Shown: positions 36,310-46,800 of the stretch, piece after piece
How the letters are laid out: each line of letters opens with the position of its first letter
Position numbering within the stretch: position 1 is the first letter of the stretch
From: Pagrus major
Taxonomy: Eukaryota; Chordata; Actinopteri; Spariformes; Sparidae
Length of the DNA: 64,000 nucleotides
Reading direction: 5' to 3'
NCBI RefSeq assembly: GCF_040436345.1
Contig: NC_133230.1
Span: 24,438,197 to 24,502,196 of the forward strand
Made by a program: the position numbers and the translations under genes
The notes under the pieces: generated by a model
Databases searched by the model: none
What the model was told of the DNA's origin: nothing
Seen by the model: only the letters and a program-made list of their open reading frames with translations

Positions 36310-38105
36310 CAGTGTTTTAGGTACAGCCTTCTTCTATCTGCTAGTCCACTATTCATCACTTCTACTTTCAGATATGCAGAGCAAACATCAGCACGGGAGC
36401 TGCTTTTCCCAACAGTCCTCAGGGGCCCGAGAGGAAGATGTGCTTCCAACATCATGCCAGCCGGGATGATGCAGAGCTCCGTGATCCCCCTGAGGGGAAC
36501 AGATTTCAAATTTCACCTCTGAACCCTCAGTGAGAGATGACGATGACTGCATACTGCAACTCTCTGCGGAGGCCGGTGAGGAAGCGGAAAAAGAACTACA
36601 ACTGTCATCTTTCAGCTCAAACAAACAAACACGCACAAGCTCGCTCGCGGAAATCTCAGATCATGACTCAGTGTGTGTTTATGTTTGTTTGTGTATGTGT
36701 GCATCTGTGTGTTTCTGCACTTGGAGAATAGCCATGGGTGCATGTGTCCATGACCATTTTTGCAATGCAAATATGGCTCTCATATTAATGGGCAAATGAA
36801 GGGCTTGACACCCTATTTGCATGCCTGCAGAGATTCTTACGTAACAAGCACACCACTTTGACTTAATGAGAGAGCAGATTGGTACATTAAATAATGATAC
36901 TGTACTCACTTTGGGAAGTTTTGCATATTTTCCTGTTCTGGTATCTCTGATAGTAGCAACATCCAGGAACGTTGTCTCCTAGAAACAAGAAGCAGAGATT
37001 CATCTCCAATACTGAATTCAACATGTAGGCTCCAGTCCAAATATGGATTCAGATACAAGTCATCCTTTGGCAAAGTGCAAAAACTACGGGATCGACTTTG
37101 TTTTTGTGAAGAATATTCGACTGCGATGTCTTGAAACATCATGTGGGAAAAGTGTGAAGGGAAATTTCACATTTCAACACTTTAAAGTCAACAACAGCGA
37201 GAGCCCAGACACATGAAGCACACATTCGGTGTAGGCTTCACTGGTTTTGTGATGTGGTGAAAACCAGAAGGGGCCTCAATGAGCAAGCGGGAGAGAGAAA
37301 TGAAGCACAGATAGTCTTCTTGATGGAGTGCATCACAGTACAGCAGCACGGTGCAGCAGGATGGTGAGCCCACATCAGCACCAATCAATAATCTCCACAA
37401 GCTGCCGGGACCGGAAGGTGCACTGCAGCTTTGAGCTATCCCACAGCTTTGGCAGATCCTGATCACAGGCACATTACACACTCTGGATGTGAGTCACTGA
37501 AACATGACTACCTCTTTTTGGTATATCTTTGAATCTGTCAGGTTGTGTTTGTCTGATGCACAAAAAGCCATTTCACTTCTCGTAGCTACTCAGCACCTCT
37601 GCACACCTATGACATATTGTGCAAGGACCCATTTTCTTTTCCATTCCAGACTCTAGATATTGATTACCTTGCTTTGGTTGATCCAGTAGACATAAAAACC
37701 TTTTGGATCCATCTTCATGGTGACAGGAACAGTCTTTGTGGAGTCCTTGATGGAGACGAAAGAATAAGTGTAGATTTTTATTGAGTTTAAACCTCTAAAA
37801 CAGAGCTGCTTGATGGCGAAGCGTTGATGCTAAATTAGATAATATATGCTGTAGGACTACTTACAGTATATCTTCCAGAACAGTTCATTAATTCAGCATC
37901 AGTGATTAAAATCATTAGAGTGGGAACTCGCACTTATCTCATCAGGAAATGAAAGATTAAAAAAATGAAATCACTGTTAGAGCTGCATAGTTTCTGAAAT
38001 GTACTTGAAATATTCACTCACCTCTGACCATTTGGTGAATCTCTCTCCTTTCATCAGGTAGTCTTTGACCTCTGGGGCCTCCAGAAAGTGTCTTTTCTTA
38101 TTCAT
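18515..38105 (-). CDS. plcb2: 1-phosphatidylinositol 4,5-bisphosphate phosphodiesterase beta-2 (phospholipase C beta 2)
   Basis: Thirty-two coding exons on the minus strand join in continuous phase to 3,876 nt (about 1,291 residues; human PLCB2 is about 1,185). Domain order is PH, EF hands, catalytic X, acidic linker, catalytic Y, C2, then a long linker and a basic coiled C-terminal domain. Catalytic residues are present: H325 and H372, with calcium ligands N326, E355, D357 and E406. The enzyme cleaves PIP2 to IP3 and diacylglycerol at the membrane, downstream of Gq and G beta-gamma; mammalian PLCB2 acts in blood cells and taste cells. PLCB2 rather than PLCB1/3/4 is supported by the segment [20 protein letters not shown] and by location between ankrd63 and inafm2. 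The start [20 protein letters not shown] matches the family N-terminus. Exon coordinates and oddities are in the following entries. Confidence 0.96.
19521..19750. mobile_element. Non-autonomous element with TTAAAGGTCC inverted ends
   Basis: It lies in plcb2 intron 31. It starts TTAAAGGTCCCATATTGTAG and ends with GGACCTTTAA, a perfect 10-bp terminal inverted repeat. The inside has landmarks of a frequent fish MITE (AAAGTGGGATTTCAATGTCT, TACAAACCTAATAATGAGCA). At 230 bp it looks like an internally deleted copy. The interval at 26131-26642 appears to carry the complementary, longer part of a related element. Confidence 0.75.
21289..21672. mobile_element. Fish hairpin (foldback) repeat in plcb2 intron 30
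   Basis: The left arm starts TTAAAGGAATAGTTTGACAT and includes GAGTTAGATGAGAAGATTGA, GAAGCTACCTACAGCAG and TTAGCTTAGCTTAGCAT. The right arm carries the reverse complement in mirrored order (AAGCTAAGCTAAG, GCTTCATACTTTCTGTAC, GAGAGTGGTATCAATCTTCT, CATTTTATGATAGG on the opposite strand) and ends CTGCTTTAA. The two arms of about 150 bp can fold on each other. This is the best preserved of five copies seen in the window. Confidence 0.85.
22568..22734. repeat. Degenerate telomere-like (CCTAAC)n tract in plcb2 intron 28
   Basis: About 165 bp made of imperfect CCTAA, CCCTAA and CCTAAT units, with pure stretches such as CCTAACCCTAACCCTAAT. This resembles the vertebrate telomere repeat read on the C strand but is strongly interrupted, so it is an old internal tract or an AC-rich minisatellite rather than a chromosome end. 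Confidence 0.7.
23657..23856. mobile_element. MITE-like repeat copy A in plcb2 intron 27
   Basis: It begins CCGCCATGTTGCACTG and includes GGGACAAACCAAAAGCTGG, GGTATTCAGTTGGTTG-like sequence, TCACCACTAGATGCCACTAA and the end CAGACCTTTAAA. The same landmarks in the same order occur at 30214-30546, so both are copies of one dispersed family. Confidence 0.7.
24280..26726 (-). CDS. plcb2: plcb2 exons 23-27: post-C2 linker with polyalanine tract and start of C-terminal domain
   Basis: Exons: 26662-26726, 25926-26016, 25323-25820, 24968-25151, 24280-24421 (residues 815-1141). Exon 25 alone is 498 nt and encodes a Pro/Glu/Ala-rich acidic stretch with a run of 14 alanines at about residues 994-1007. 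This makes the linker roughly 100 residues longer than I expect for human PLCB2. Exons 26 and 27 are Lys/Glu-rich and helical ([38 protein letters not shown]), matching the start of the basic coiled C-terminal domain that binds membrane and Gq. The low-complexity exon is confirmed by splice phase on both sides rather than by similarity. Confidence 0.85.
25398..25442. repeat. plcb2: Pure (CAG)15 trinucleotide tract coding for polyalanine in plcb2
   Basis: Fifteen uninterrupted CAG units on the plus strand. The coding strand is minus, where the frame reads GCT repeated, giving 14 alanines between EEP and EVLPCP. The plus-strand frame would read glutamine but is not the coding strand. Uninterrupted triplet tracts are usually length-variable. 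Confidence 0.95.
26131..26642. mobile_element. MITE-type repeat in plcb2 intron 23
   Basis: About 510 bp filling most of the intron between exons 23 and 24. Landmarks are AGACATATGCTCACTTTCAA, CTGTCTCTTTAAGGCC, GCTCTGATTGGTCAGCTCA, TTTTAGGAGAATTGTTTTCT and GTTGGTGTGGACTTTGACCT. I recognise these as parts of a dispersed family common in percomorph fish. No coding potential is visible. Confidence 0.7.
26919..29390 (-). CDS. plcb2: plcb2 exons 17-22: catalytic Y domain and C2 domain
   Basis: Exons: 29306-29390, 29015-29139, 28577-28728, 27411-27575, 27193-27292, 26919-27023 (residues 571-814). Y carries [33 protein letters not shown] (residues 600-619), [15 protein letters not shown] and [14 protein letters not shown]2 follows from about residue 687 with [61 protein letters not shown] and [20 protein letters not shown]. 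The intron after exon 19 has a GC donor (AAAG|GCAGGT); every other junction here is GT-AG. The next motif, [10 protein letters not shown], is the helix segment just after C2 that in other PLC beta enzymes helps bind Gq. Confidence 0.94.
27817..27860. repeat. (CA)22 microsatellite in plcb2 intron 19
   Basis: Forty-four bases of uninterrupted CA dinucleotide. It lies in the intron that has the GC donor. Confidence 0.95.
28120..28446. mobile_element. Dispersed fish repeat in plcb2 intron 19
   Basis: It contains GCAGTATGTAAGAATTTCAA, CAACAGAATATGAAGAAATA, TTCTGAAGTCAGCATGCTAA, GGCTAGCTGCATGGCTAA and the end TTACATATTGCACCTTTAA. The last motif is the inverse of the start TTAAAGGTGCAATATGTA seen at 35606, so both belong to a family with TTAAAGGTGCAATATG ends. 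Confidence 0.75.
29530..30123 (-). CDS. plcb2: plcb2 exons 14-16: end of X domain, X-Y linker, start of Y domain
   Basis: Exons: 29910-30123, 29727-29809, 29530-29626 (residues 440-570). Exon 14 completes X with [13 protein letters not shown], then becomes Lys/Pro/Thr/Ala-rich ([20 protein letters not shown]). Exon 15 is almost entirely acidic ([15 protein letters not shown]). In PLC enzymes a negatively charged X-Y linker covers the active site and is displaced at the membrane, so this exon is probably the autoinhibitory part. Exon 16 opens Y with [15 protein letters not shown]. The donor of exon 14 (CAAG|gtggac) is weak but is the only site that keeps phase. Confidence 0.9.
30214..30546. 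mobile_element. MITE-like repeat copy B in plcb2 intron 13
   Basis: It shares CCGCCATGTTTCTAC-type start, GGACAAACC, CTCTGGAGAGGGCC, GGGTATTCACAAGGTTGCAA, ATGCCACTAAATCCTACACA and CTGGACCTTTA with copy A at 23657-23856. It differs by about 130 bp of unrelated AT-rich sequence in the middle (about 30320-30465), either an insertion here or a deletion in the other copy. Confidence 0.7.
30559..30815. repeat. Right arm of the fish hairpin repeat, plcb2 intron 13
   Basis: It carries GAGCCAGGCTAGCTTTTTCT, CCAGTCTTTATGCTAAG, GTAGCTTCATATTTAGGGTA, ACATGTGAGTGGTATCAATG and CCCAAAATGTTGCAGTATTT, matching the right arm of the copy at 21289-21672. The left arm is missing. Confidence 0.75.
31634..33787 (-). 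CDS. plcb2: plcb2 exons 9-13: EF-hand end and catalytic X domain
   Basis: Exons: 33627-33787, 33395-33541, 33140-33297, 31889-31971, 31634-31718 (residues 228-439). Exon 9 ends the EF-hand region ([20 protein letters not shown]). Exons 10-13 hold the X half of the TIM barrel: [19 protein letters not shown] with catalytic H325 and N326, [18 protein letters not shown] with E355 and D357, [11 protein letters not shown] with H372, and [11 protein letters not shown] with E406. All catalytic and calcium ligands expected for an active PLC are present. Confidence 0.95.
34130..38105 (-). CDS. plcb2: plcb2 exons 1-8: PH domain and first EF-hand region
   Basis: Exons: 38022-38105, 37668-37745, 36910-36978, 35229-35369, 34758-34837, 34590-34643, 34416-34491, 34130-34230. 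They encode residues 1-227. The PH domain spans about residues 10-135 ([57 protein letters not shown]). EF-hand helices follow ([40 protein letters not shown]). In PLC beta enzymes the PH domain contacts G beta-gamma and Rac; this is family knowledge. All eight donors are GT and all acceptors AG, and phase is preserved (0,0,0,0,2,2,0,2 at exon ends). Confidence 0.94.
35606..35765 (+). repeat. Partial repeat with TTAAAGGTGCAATATG end, plcb2 intron 3
   Basis: It starts TTAAAGGTGCAATATGTAGG, the inverse of the end of the repeat at 28120-28446, followed by GGGATGGGCTGGAGCTAGCA. The other end is not recognisable. Confidence 0.5.
36283..36309. repeat. (CA)n microsatellite, plcb2 intron 3
   Basis: About 13 uninterrupted CA units. 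Confidence 0.9.
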
Positions 38106-38850
38106 TTTGTCCTTCTAGAGTGGCCTCTGTTACAGTTTGATGCTATAACTGAAATATATCCTTTGTCTGAGTGTACACCATGATCATAACCATCAACTAG
38201 CTCATCCCTCCGTCCGTATACAAAAGATACACTAAAATGGAGTTTAGTGCACAGACTCAGGTAGGCTATTGTACTCAGGACACACCCTGAAAAATATGCA
38301 TTGCAAATGAAGATGAGAAAAAACAAAACAAGTAACTTGACTAAAGGTGAGGGTGCTGCCTTCAAGCTACCCTGAATCAGAACTGAAGATTGAGCAGTTC
38401 GTATCACAAAAAAGACTATATGTAGTCATATTTGATTTAATTGTAGGTTGTAAGCTGAAAAATCACTATCATGTCATCGCTTCCTGATTGATCAGCAACT
38501 GAAAAGACAATGGATAGTGAAATGTGGAAAGACATTGGGCCATATTTCAAGGTAAAAAAAACAATAATCAATAACTGATAGCCTGTTAGCTACCGTTAGA
38601 AAACAGCGTTTTCGTCACATACACATTTAATTCAAGAAACAAGTTTTAAAGACAACATTGTTATGACGTAATGAGTTTTGTTTGTAGTTAGCACCTACAT
38701 TACGTCTGACAAATTGTTACAGACCTGGGGTTTGGATTTGCGACAGTGGTGTTACACTCAGAAACTGTGTGGGGCGCCAAATCGCACAAAATACCAACTT
38801 TTTTACATAATGTTTCTTTAATGACAGCATCCATTCGGCCTGATATGAAC
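38106..38850. other. Upstream flank of plcb2
   Basis: About 750 bp upstream of the plcb2 ATG with no supportable gene. It should contain the plcb2 leader and promoter, but no TATA box, CpG cluster or other decisive motif stands out. Confidence 0.4.
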
Positions 38851-39547
38851 CTGATGACTCATGTTATCACAGCATGATTCGACAAAGCGTATTGTTCTGT
38901 CTTCAAGTGCACCCATAAATGTTCAGTGGGGTTGAGGTCAGGTTACTGTGGAGTTATGTCCATGACAGTCCAGACCAAGGACTCCTTGGTCTTCTTTGGT
39001 CTTCAAGTAGGTCTGTCAAAGCTGTGATGTGTGCTTGGGCTCATTATCCTGCTGCTGCAGTATGACTCGTTCTCCACACAGATGCAAATCAGGCATTGCC
39101 TCTGTAGAATGGAGTGAAAACACCCCCAGACTTGAATATTTCCAGTCGGGCCTGTCAATTTTAAACACCTCAAGTGTTTGGCCTTGTTACATCTCCTGAG
39201 AAGTGGTTTCGAAACTGCTACTTGTCCACTGAGACCACTGGAAGACAGCTTTGTTTGACAGGACTTTTGCTGATTGGATATATAATGAAGTTGCTTTTCT
39301 ATCTCTCAGGGAACTAGGCCTGATGTATTGATTTTTCTGATGGTGTGGTCACTTTGGGTCTGCCTGATCGTGCTTTTGAAACAACTGATCCAGTTTCTGC
39401 AAAGCATTTCAGAATTTCATGTCCTGCCCTCTTAGAAACCTTGAGTCTAGCCATGATTTGACACTCAGAGAGTCGTTCTGTTTGTAGACTAACAACCTGA
39501 TCAAATCTCAAAATGATTTCTGTGGTATCTTTTAGGTCAACATTCAT
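38850..39547 (-). pseudogene. Decayed Tc1/mariner-like transposase
   Basis: On the minus strand an open stretch from 39547 encodes 77 residues with a Tc1-type paired DNA-binding head (LSECQIMARLKVSKRAGHEI, SGRPKVTTPSEKS). Beyond a stop, fragments in shifting frames keep the order of a Tc1 transposase: SLRDRKATS, then a DDE-region piece QQDNEPKHTS, then LKTKE, and near 38930 remnants of the usual PQSPDLNPIEHLW block and MGALEDR. Several stops and frameshifts break it, so it is dead. Terminal inverted repeats were not found. It lies between plcb2 and inafm2 and has no link to either. Confidence 0.85.
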
Positions 39548-41524
39548 ACATTTTTAATTTTTTGAGCACCCAACACAAAGCTACGCTCACCTTCATCGTA
39601 TTGGGGTGGAGGAAATGATCTCGCACATGGATATTTTGAAACATGAAAAATATATTCAGAAGTATCTGCCTGGTTAGACACCACTAGAGATGCGAGAAAA
39701 TGTTTTCCTTGTAGTTTGGGTGAGCTGACCCTTGAGTGAGTGCTTTTCACACAGTGATTTGGAGTCGTCATTTCAGCGTATTGATTTTTGTTCATGGCTG
39801 CAAAGTGAATCACTAAAACAGTTATACAGGAAATGGAAGAAACAGGATGTAATTCAGGCTGTGGTGCAGCTCCACATACACTTTAGTTCACATTCACAGC
39901 AAATCACCTGGAACTCATTTACTCATCGGCTTATTATTTAATCAATTTATGCCACAGCCACCTGTCCAGGGTCATAATGTTGTGTCATTTATTACCGAGG
40001 GCAGGACACTCACTGACTGTTTGAACAAAAGATTCACGGTCATTTGGATATCATTCAAATAAACCTAAAGACTGTGCAATATCTAATGCAAACATCATGC
40101 CAGTCAGGCACCAGAGGAGTGACATTTGATATCGTGTTTTATTTAACATGACTCATATTTTTATAATGAAAATATTATAACGTAAATACAAAAACACCAA
40201 TACACATTAACCCATCGTACAGGTATCCTAGGTGGAAAACCCCACATTACAGCTGATCATCCTCCTCCTCCCAATGTCTATATCATAAAACATGGTAATG
40301 AAAACAATAAACCTTCCTATAAACACCTGACTGTGGGTGTATGTGAGTCATCTACTATGCTGACAGCCTCACCTGTAGCTGCCAGATACAGCGATTTACT
40401 TCACTTTTAGTGAGTCATGTTCTTCATAATTTTATGTTACAAGGATTTTGTAGCATTTACATGGTCCATAAGCGGTGTAAGATGGTTGGATGTCAGATAT
40501 AAGAATGTAACAGACAGTAAAAGTAACTCATAAGTAAACTCATTTGCATAATGAAGCACAAATGCCAAATGTCTTTTTTTTTTAAATTACAAAAATAAAT
40601 ACGTTTGTGGAAAACATAGGAGGGAAAGCAGAGGGGAAAAATTCAGAACAAATATGCTACATAAATACATTTAAAAATAAATAAACTGATAAATAAAATA
40701 GAAAGTAAAAAGGAAAAAGTAAATAAATTCAGGAGTTAACACAAAATAATACATTAATACAGAAGCAAATTAAACGAGACATCAATTTATGTCACATTGT
40801 TTAAACTAAATGATGCCTACAATTTGTTTTATTATATTTGTTGTCATTAAAAGATGAGAGATGTGACAGGAAGCTGGAGGTCAAGAAGACATCAGGCTTG
40901 TTCGAAGGACTTCCCCTTACCATGGGACCATTTATTTGTTTATTTTGGATTTTGGCTGTTTCCGTCCTCCATAATTTAGTGCTGTAATTCTAAAAGTAAA
41001 ATGAAAAGGAAACGTGTTTCTGTTTCTCTGGAAGAAAAAAAATCTTGCTTGTTTAGTTGTTATTAAATGTGAGCTATATTGGTGTTTAAACCCTTTTTCA
41101 ATTTGACACGTCACCAGGTCAGATGTTGTTGCCCCTTCACCTCCACCTGTCTCACCTCCACAGCTCCCCAGAGGACATGCGTAACGACGGATCCCAGGCG
41201 CTGTCCATTGTGCTGAAATGAGATCAAAACTGATGATGAATGAGGTGAACATCTGATGTACATGCTTGCTGGTTGTGCTTACAAGTTTCTCGGCGGATTG
41301 GGTGAGCATTACATAATTCATAAATTCCGGTCGAAATTCATTAATTACCACTTTGCTGGCTCATCGCGCACATCAAACACGCATCCTTTCCGCTTGGGTG
41401 CGCACGGCGGTAAGGTAAACACTTTGCAGCGTCACTTATGGGCGAGTGTTCATCCCCGCTACAACATCCTGCTCTCCATGCGCGGCACAAGCTCGCATCC
41501 TGATGTGGAGGTGATGTGTGGGTT

Positions 41525-41567
41525 TTGTGTGTGTGTGTGTGCGTGCGTGTGTGTGTGTGTGTGTGTG
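41525..41567. repeat. (GT)n microsatellite upstream of inafm2
   Basis: A run of alternating GT with two GC interruptions, about 510 bp upstream of the inafm2 ATG. Alternating purine-pyrimidine DNA of this kind can adopt Z-form; whether this matters for the promoter is unknown. Confidence 0.9.
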
Positions 41568-41808
41568 GTTTCTTCTCTGGCTGCTGCACAGCTGCTGCTT
41601 CTTTAAGAGCCACCGCCCGCCCCCTCTCCTGTATTTTTAGCTGAGCCAGCCACTTCATTTGCTGGATAAGACAGACAGTTGTGTACCGTATGATCTCACT
41701 TAATCGTTTTAATAAATCAAATCTTATACTGCGGATTCGCCGTGGGCCCACAGCCAGCTGTTCCCTGGATATGTCGTATCGGGGAGACATTTGTCCCGCC
41801 GCTGTCGG

Positions 41809-42791
<983 letters not shown>

Positions 42792-43503
42792 TCGGGCCTC
42801 ATCCTCCAGCACCACACCCCCCCTCGCACACACGAACTGACCCAACATTGGAGTGTTTTACAGACTCAAAGCCGCAGGTCGGATAACACACAGGTCTTTA
42901 CACTCATTCTGCAGAGCCTCTTATGGATGCTGAACTGCATATATTTACCATTATCTTGCCCTGAACCCCCAATGGCTATAAGAAAAGAGGAGACCTCGCT
43001 TCTACAGTGAACACTGTTTGCCCTCGACCACCAACTATGCTTTTTTTGTTCTGTATGCCTTAAATCAATGTGTGTCTCCTTTACCTCGGACAGCATAACC
43101 TGCCTGTACGCGTGGACAACACTGGCATAGATATTTTGTTAAATGAATAGGACACAGGCCCAAGAGATGCATTTGGTTTTGCAGGACATAGATATGTCTC
43201 CGAGGCATACAGCGCTTAACATCACTGCCATTCATCGGCTGGTCTAAATCAATACAGCATTTTATTGCATTTTAACATAGGCTGTTTTCTTGTCATGGAT
43301 CAAACCTGGATTCAGAGTAGAAGAACCTGCGTTATTGAGTTATGCTCAGGTATGTGCATATAACCATGTAAATGTATTGTGTATTTGGTTATGTACATAT
43401 AGGGCAGGCATACATCTTTTTGGCCTAGATGAACTTTTAGTGTAATTAGATTTTTATTAAAGGTACAGTATGTATAATAGGTATAACTATATCACAAGGT
43501 ACA

Positions 43504-43636
43504 AATAAACATCCTTAGAAAATGATTTATTTCTGTTGTTTTATAGTAGATCCATGTGAATTAATCGCTGACATTATCCTGTATGTTAATGATATTTTAT
43601 TTATTCAGAACCAGAATGAATATATATTGAAATAAA
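43504..43636 (+). promoter_or_regulatory. inafm2: Candidate poly(A) signals of inafm2
   Basis: Two canonical AATAAA hexamers lie at 43504-43509 and 43631-43636, about 710 and 840 nt after the inafm2 stop. Either could define the 3' end. Confidence 0.45.
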
Positions 43637-44440
43637 TGTTAGGTTTTTCCTAACATCTTACATTTTTTTTTGCCAAAACGAAAAGTCAGATGGATTTACG
43701 TCAGCTGAGGCAAATAGAGTGAAGCAAAATGTGCAAATCCCAGAAATAATAATAACCGTGCACGTAGAAAGAGTTTACAGTTTATGGTCATTCTTGTGAT
43801 CTGAACATTTAATCACATCTCAGTGGAAGGCCATTTAAACACCTGAATGAGCTGTCCAGTGTGTGATCACAGGGACTGTCTGCTCCTCGTGGTGGACAGA
43901 GAAGCATTCATCTTCCTCATCGTCTGCCACAGTTCAGTCTCTGCAGCTCTCACTGAAACCACTTCACACAGTCACATGTGGTGAACTATGAAGTGGAAAT
44001 AAGACCAAGCACCCCGTGCGCTCTCTCAGCAGCATGTGAGGGAGGCGTATCGATTTAAGAGCTCTGTTGTTGCACTGTACAAAACAGAGAGGAACACATT
44101 ACACAATACCGCTTGGTGCTATTTTTGATCCAACTCTCTCTGAAAGAAGGGCTGTTTGCCTGAAAGGTTTGGATTCTATGCCGGTGGTGACAAGCATCAT
44201 TCACTATCACACTGAAAATAAAACCGCTTGGTTCACGCTGCGCATCCAGACCCAATCGGCAGAATAAATTCTGTCCGTGTAGGTTTCTGCAAACCAAGGA
44301 TATGTTGAATCTTTACACTTGATATATTGCAACTTCACGTTTTTTATGTTCAGTTTTAAAATTTATGTTGTGACAATGCTGTTGTGTTTAAGCACAAAAA
44401 CCACTTGGTTAGGGTGAGGAAAAGATCATGTTTTGGCTTA

Positions 44441-45063
44441 CAAACATGGATGCAAATCATCCTGATGTCTCTTTGAAAATACGCCGTTTTCAGCAGCAAA
44501 TTTTCCTGACGTCTCGTCAAAAACATCCAATTTGTTGCCATTAACACAGCCGGAAAATGTCATGAAGTCTAATTTTTTTTAAATCCAGTGATTGACAAAC
44601 ATGGCTGAAAATTGTCCTGATGACTCATTAATAATACCTCATTTGGGGCTGCAAATTGTCCTGACATCTCGTCATGAATATCCGGGTTTGTTGCCACTAA
44701 CACGGCTGGAAAATGTCCAGATGTCTTGTTAAAAAAAATCCAGTGGTTTTGCGTCAAACATGGCTGGAAATGGTCTGGACGTCTCATTAAAAAGACTTGG
44801 TTTTTGACTTTCTGACATCTGATCAAAAATATTCATATTTGTTGCCACTAACACCGCTGGGAAAAGTATTGACATCTCGTTTAAAGAAAATTCACTGGTT
44901 TTGCGTCAAACATGGCTGCAAATTGTCCTGATGTATCATTCAAATTACCCGGCTTTTGGCTGCATATTGTCCCTATGTCTCGTCAAAAAGTATTCAGCAT
45001 TGTAACCACTAACATTACAGGGAAGATTTTCCTACGTCTCGTTAAAAATTCCAGTGATTTCCG
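44441..45063. repeat. Tandem satellite of four units of about 155 bp
   Basis: Units begin with AAACATGG(C/A)TG at 44441, 44596, 44755 and 44907, giving periods of 155, 159 and 152 bp. Each unit contains three related sub-blocks of about 50 bp, each with a version of TGTCCTGATGTCTCGTTAAA and separated by landmarks such as TTGTTGCCACTAACAC and AATCCAGTGGTTTTGCGTC. This is a higher-order tandem with an older inner period. Open frames across it are by-products of the repeat. Confidence 0.85.
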
Positions 45064-46549
45064 CTTGCTGAAAGGCTGTGGTCTCTTGCTTGTCAGCTGT
45101 CTTGCCTCTCTTTTCCATACATGTAATGTGAATTGAATCTATCCATGGTTTGCAGAATCATACGATGCCAACCTTTTTTTGGGGGGGGGATGGGCTGAGC
45201 ATCTAGTGCCTCGGTTAATGTTACACTGTGATGTAAATAGTGATGACATGCACTGTTGTGGCAATATGACAGATTTTCAGAACCAAAGCTGAGGTACGTG
45301 TCTGGTGAGCTAAACAGGAAGTGCATTCATCAGGGAAGACAGCACAAGGCACAACCATCCCCCATTGTCACAACACAAACCATGCGTAGTGGAAAAATGT
45401 AACTTACAGAGTGCATAATGACAGGCCTGTCAATGCTGCTGTGGCCACTGTATATAGGACAGCCTTGACAGATGTGTTTGCACTGCCTCTTATGGCTCCT
45501 GGTGATATATGAGAGGAGTGATGACCGACCTATCGACGGAGGAGTTCATCAGTGCTGACAGTTAGTGCTGGAAGCCACGTCGGAGTCAGGACACAGCATC
45601 TGACCTTGTGACTCTTGAACCCAGTCACCGAGGCAGATGATTGCGTTATCTGATGTGAAATCAGTCACATGTTACATCAGAATTCAGTATAGGATTTGTT
45701 TGCCAGGCTTTGGCTCACACGGTTTCTTAAAAATGGGAAAGGTAAAGAATACACTGTAATTATAAAATCATAAAATATATAAAAGCCAGTTGTCATCGCT
45801 GCTTACCCTGCTCTTTTTGATGACACAATTGGTATTAAATGGTGGTAATTGCAGCTGTTCTGCTCACTTTAATGCCAGATTTGTCAAAAGAGGCTAAACA
45901 AATGTGCCATCATGCAGACAAATCCACAGCGAGACAATGTAAGACACGCTTGGATTTATACTCCTAATAACGGAAATTAAAATGCAGAGGAGGATAAGCA
46001 TGAAAATGCATGAAGATCCCAATCAGACAAATAAGATGTAGAAAAGTTCAATTACCTAAAATTCTGCAATTTACGTCCTTCTTCCTTCTTCATCCTATAT
46101 TGAAAGACTCAGAATCTATGAATATACAGATATCTTTTGTTTCAAATGCCTTAAAAGCTTTACTTGCCCTTTCTCAATGTATGTGTTCCCCTTTGGACTA
46201 CGATTGGTTTCCAAACCGGCTGTGACATCACAAAATCATTCTCAGAGGTGCATGTCTAAAACTGAGATTCAAGGGAATCAGAGACATTTCCCCCCTCATC
46301 AGATGAATGTGAAAACAGCTTTCTAGTGTCAGACTTTGCACAAACTTCTGCAGAGTGAAACTCAAACATCCAGATGAAGTAACAACTAAAATGGGCCAAA
46401 CATTCCGCTTTAATTTAATCAAGCCTAATCAGTACCTAAAAAAACATAGTTAAATCGGCTAGATCCCAATTTTTATTTGGATCGGCATCACACTGTATTC
46501 ACTCATAGATACCCTCCACCTAAATATTTGCTTTTAAATCAAGGTCCAT

Positions 46550-46800
46550 GCATTATTCTGTGAGAAATAAACAAAAATGTTGGGAAAACGCCCTATTTCG
46601 CAATGTCAAAGAATGTGAGAGGAAATTCCTGGACTCTCATTATCTGGATCTACACCAAAAGATAAGAGGGTCTATTCTGGGCTGAGACCCATCCAAGTTC
46701 CATGGAAATCCATTCAGTTGTTTTTACCTAATGCTGCTCAGGAACCAACCAACAAACAAAAAAAACAGACACAGGCAAAAACATAACCTCCTTGGCAGAA
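46550..46800 (+). repeat. Dispersed fish repeat ending AACCTCCTTGGCAGAAGTAA
   Basis: It contains GGATCTACACC, CCATCCAAGTTCCATGGAAA, TCCATTCAGTTGTTTTTACC, TAATGCTGCTCAGGAACCAA and ends CATAACCTCCTTGGCAGAAG. I recognise the last part as the 3' end of a repeat frequent in many fish genomes. The family class is uncertain. Confidence 0.55.

Noticed and set aside
44569..44826. Minus-strand open frame with repeated SGHFPA-like segments
   Set aside because: The repetition simply follows the 155-bp satellite; no family similarity was recognised.
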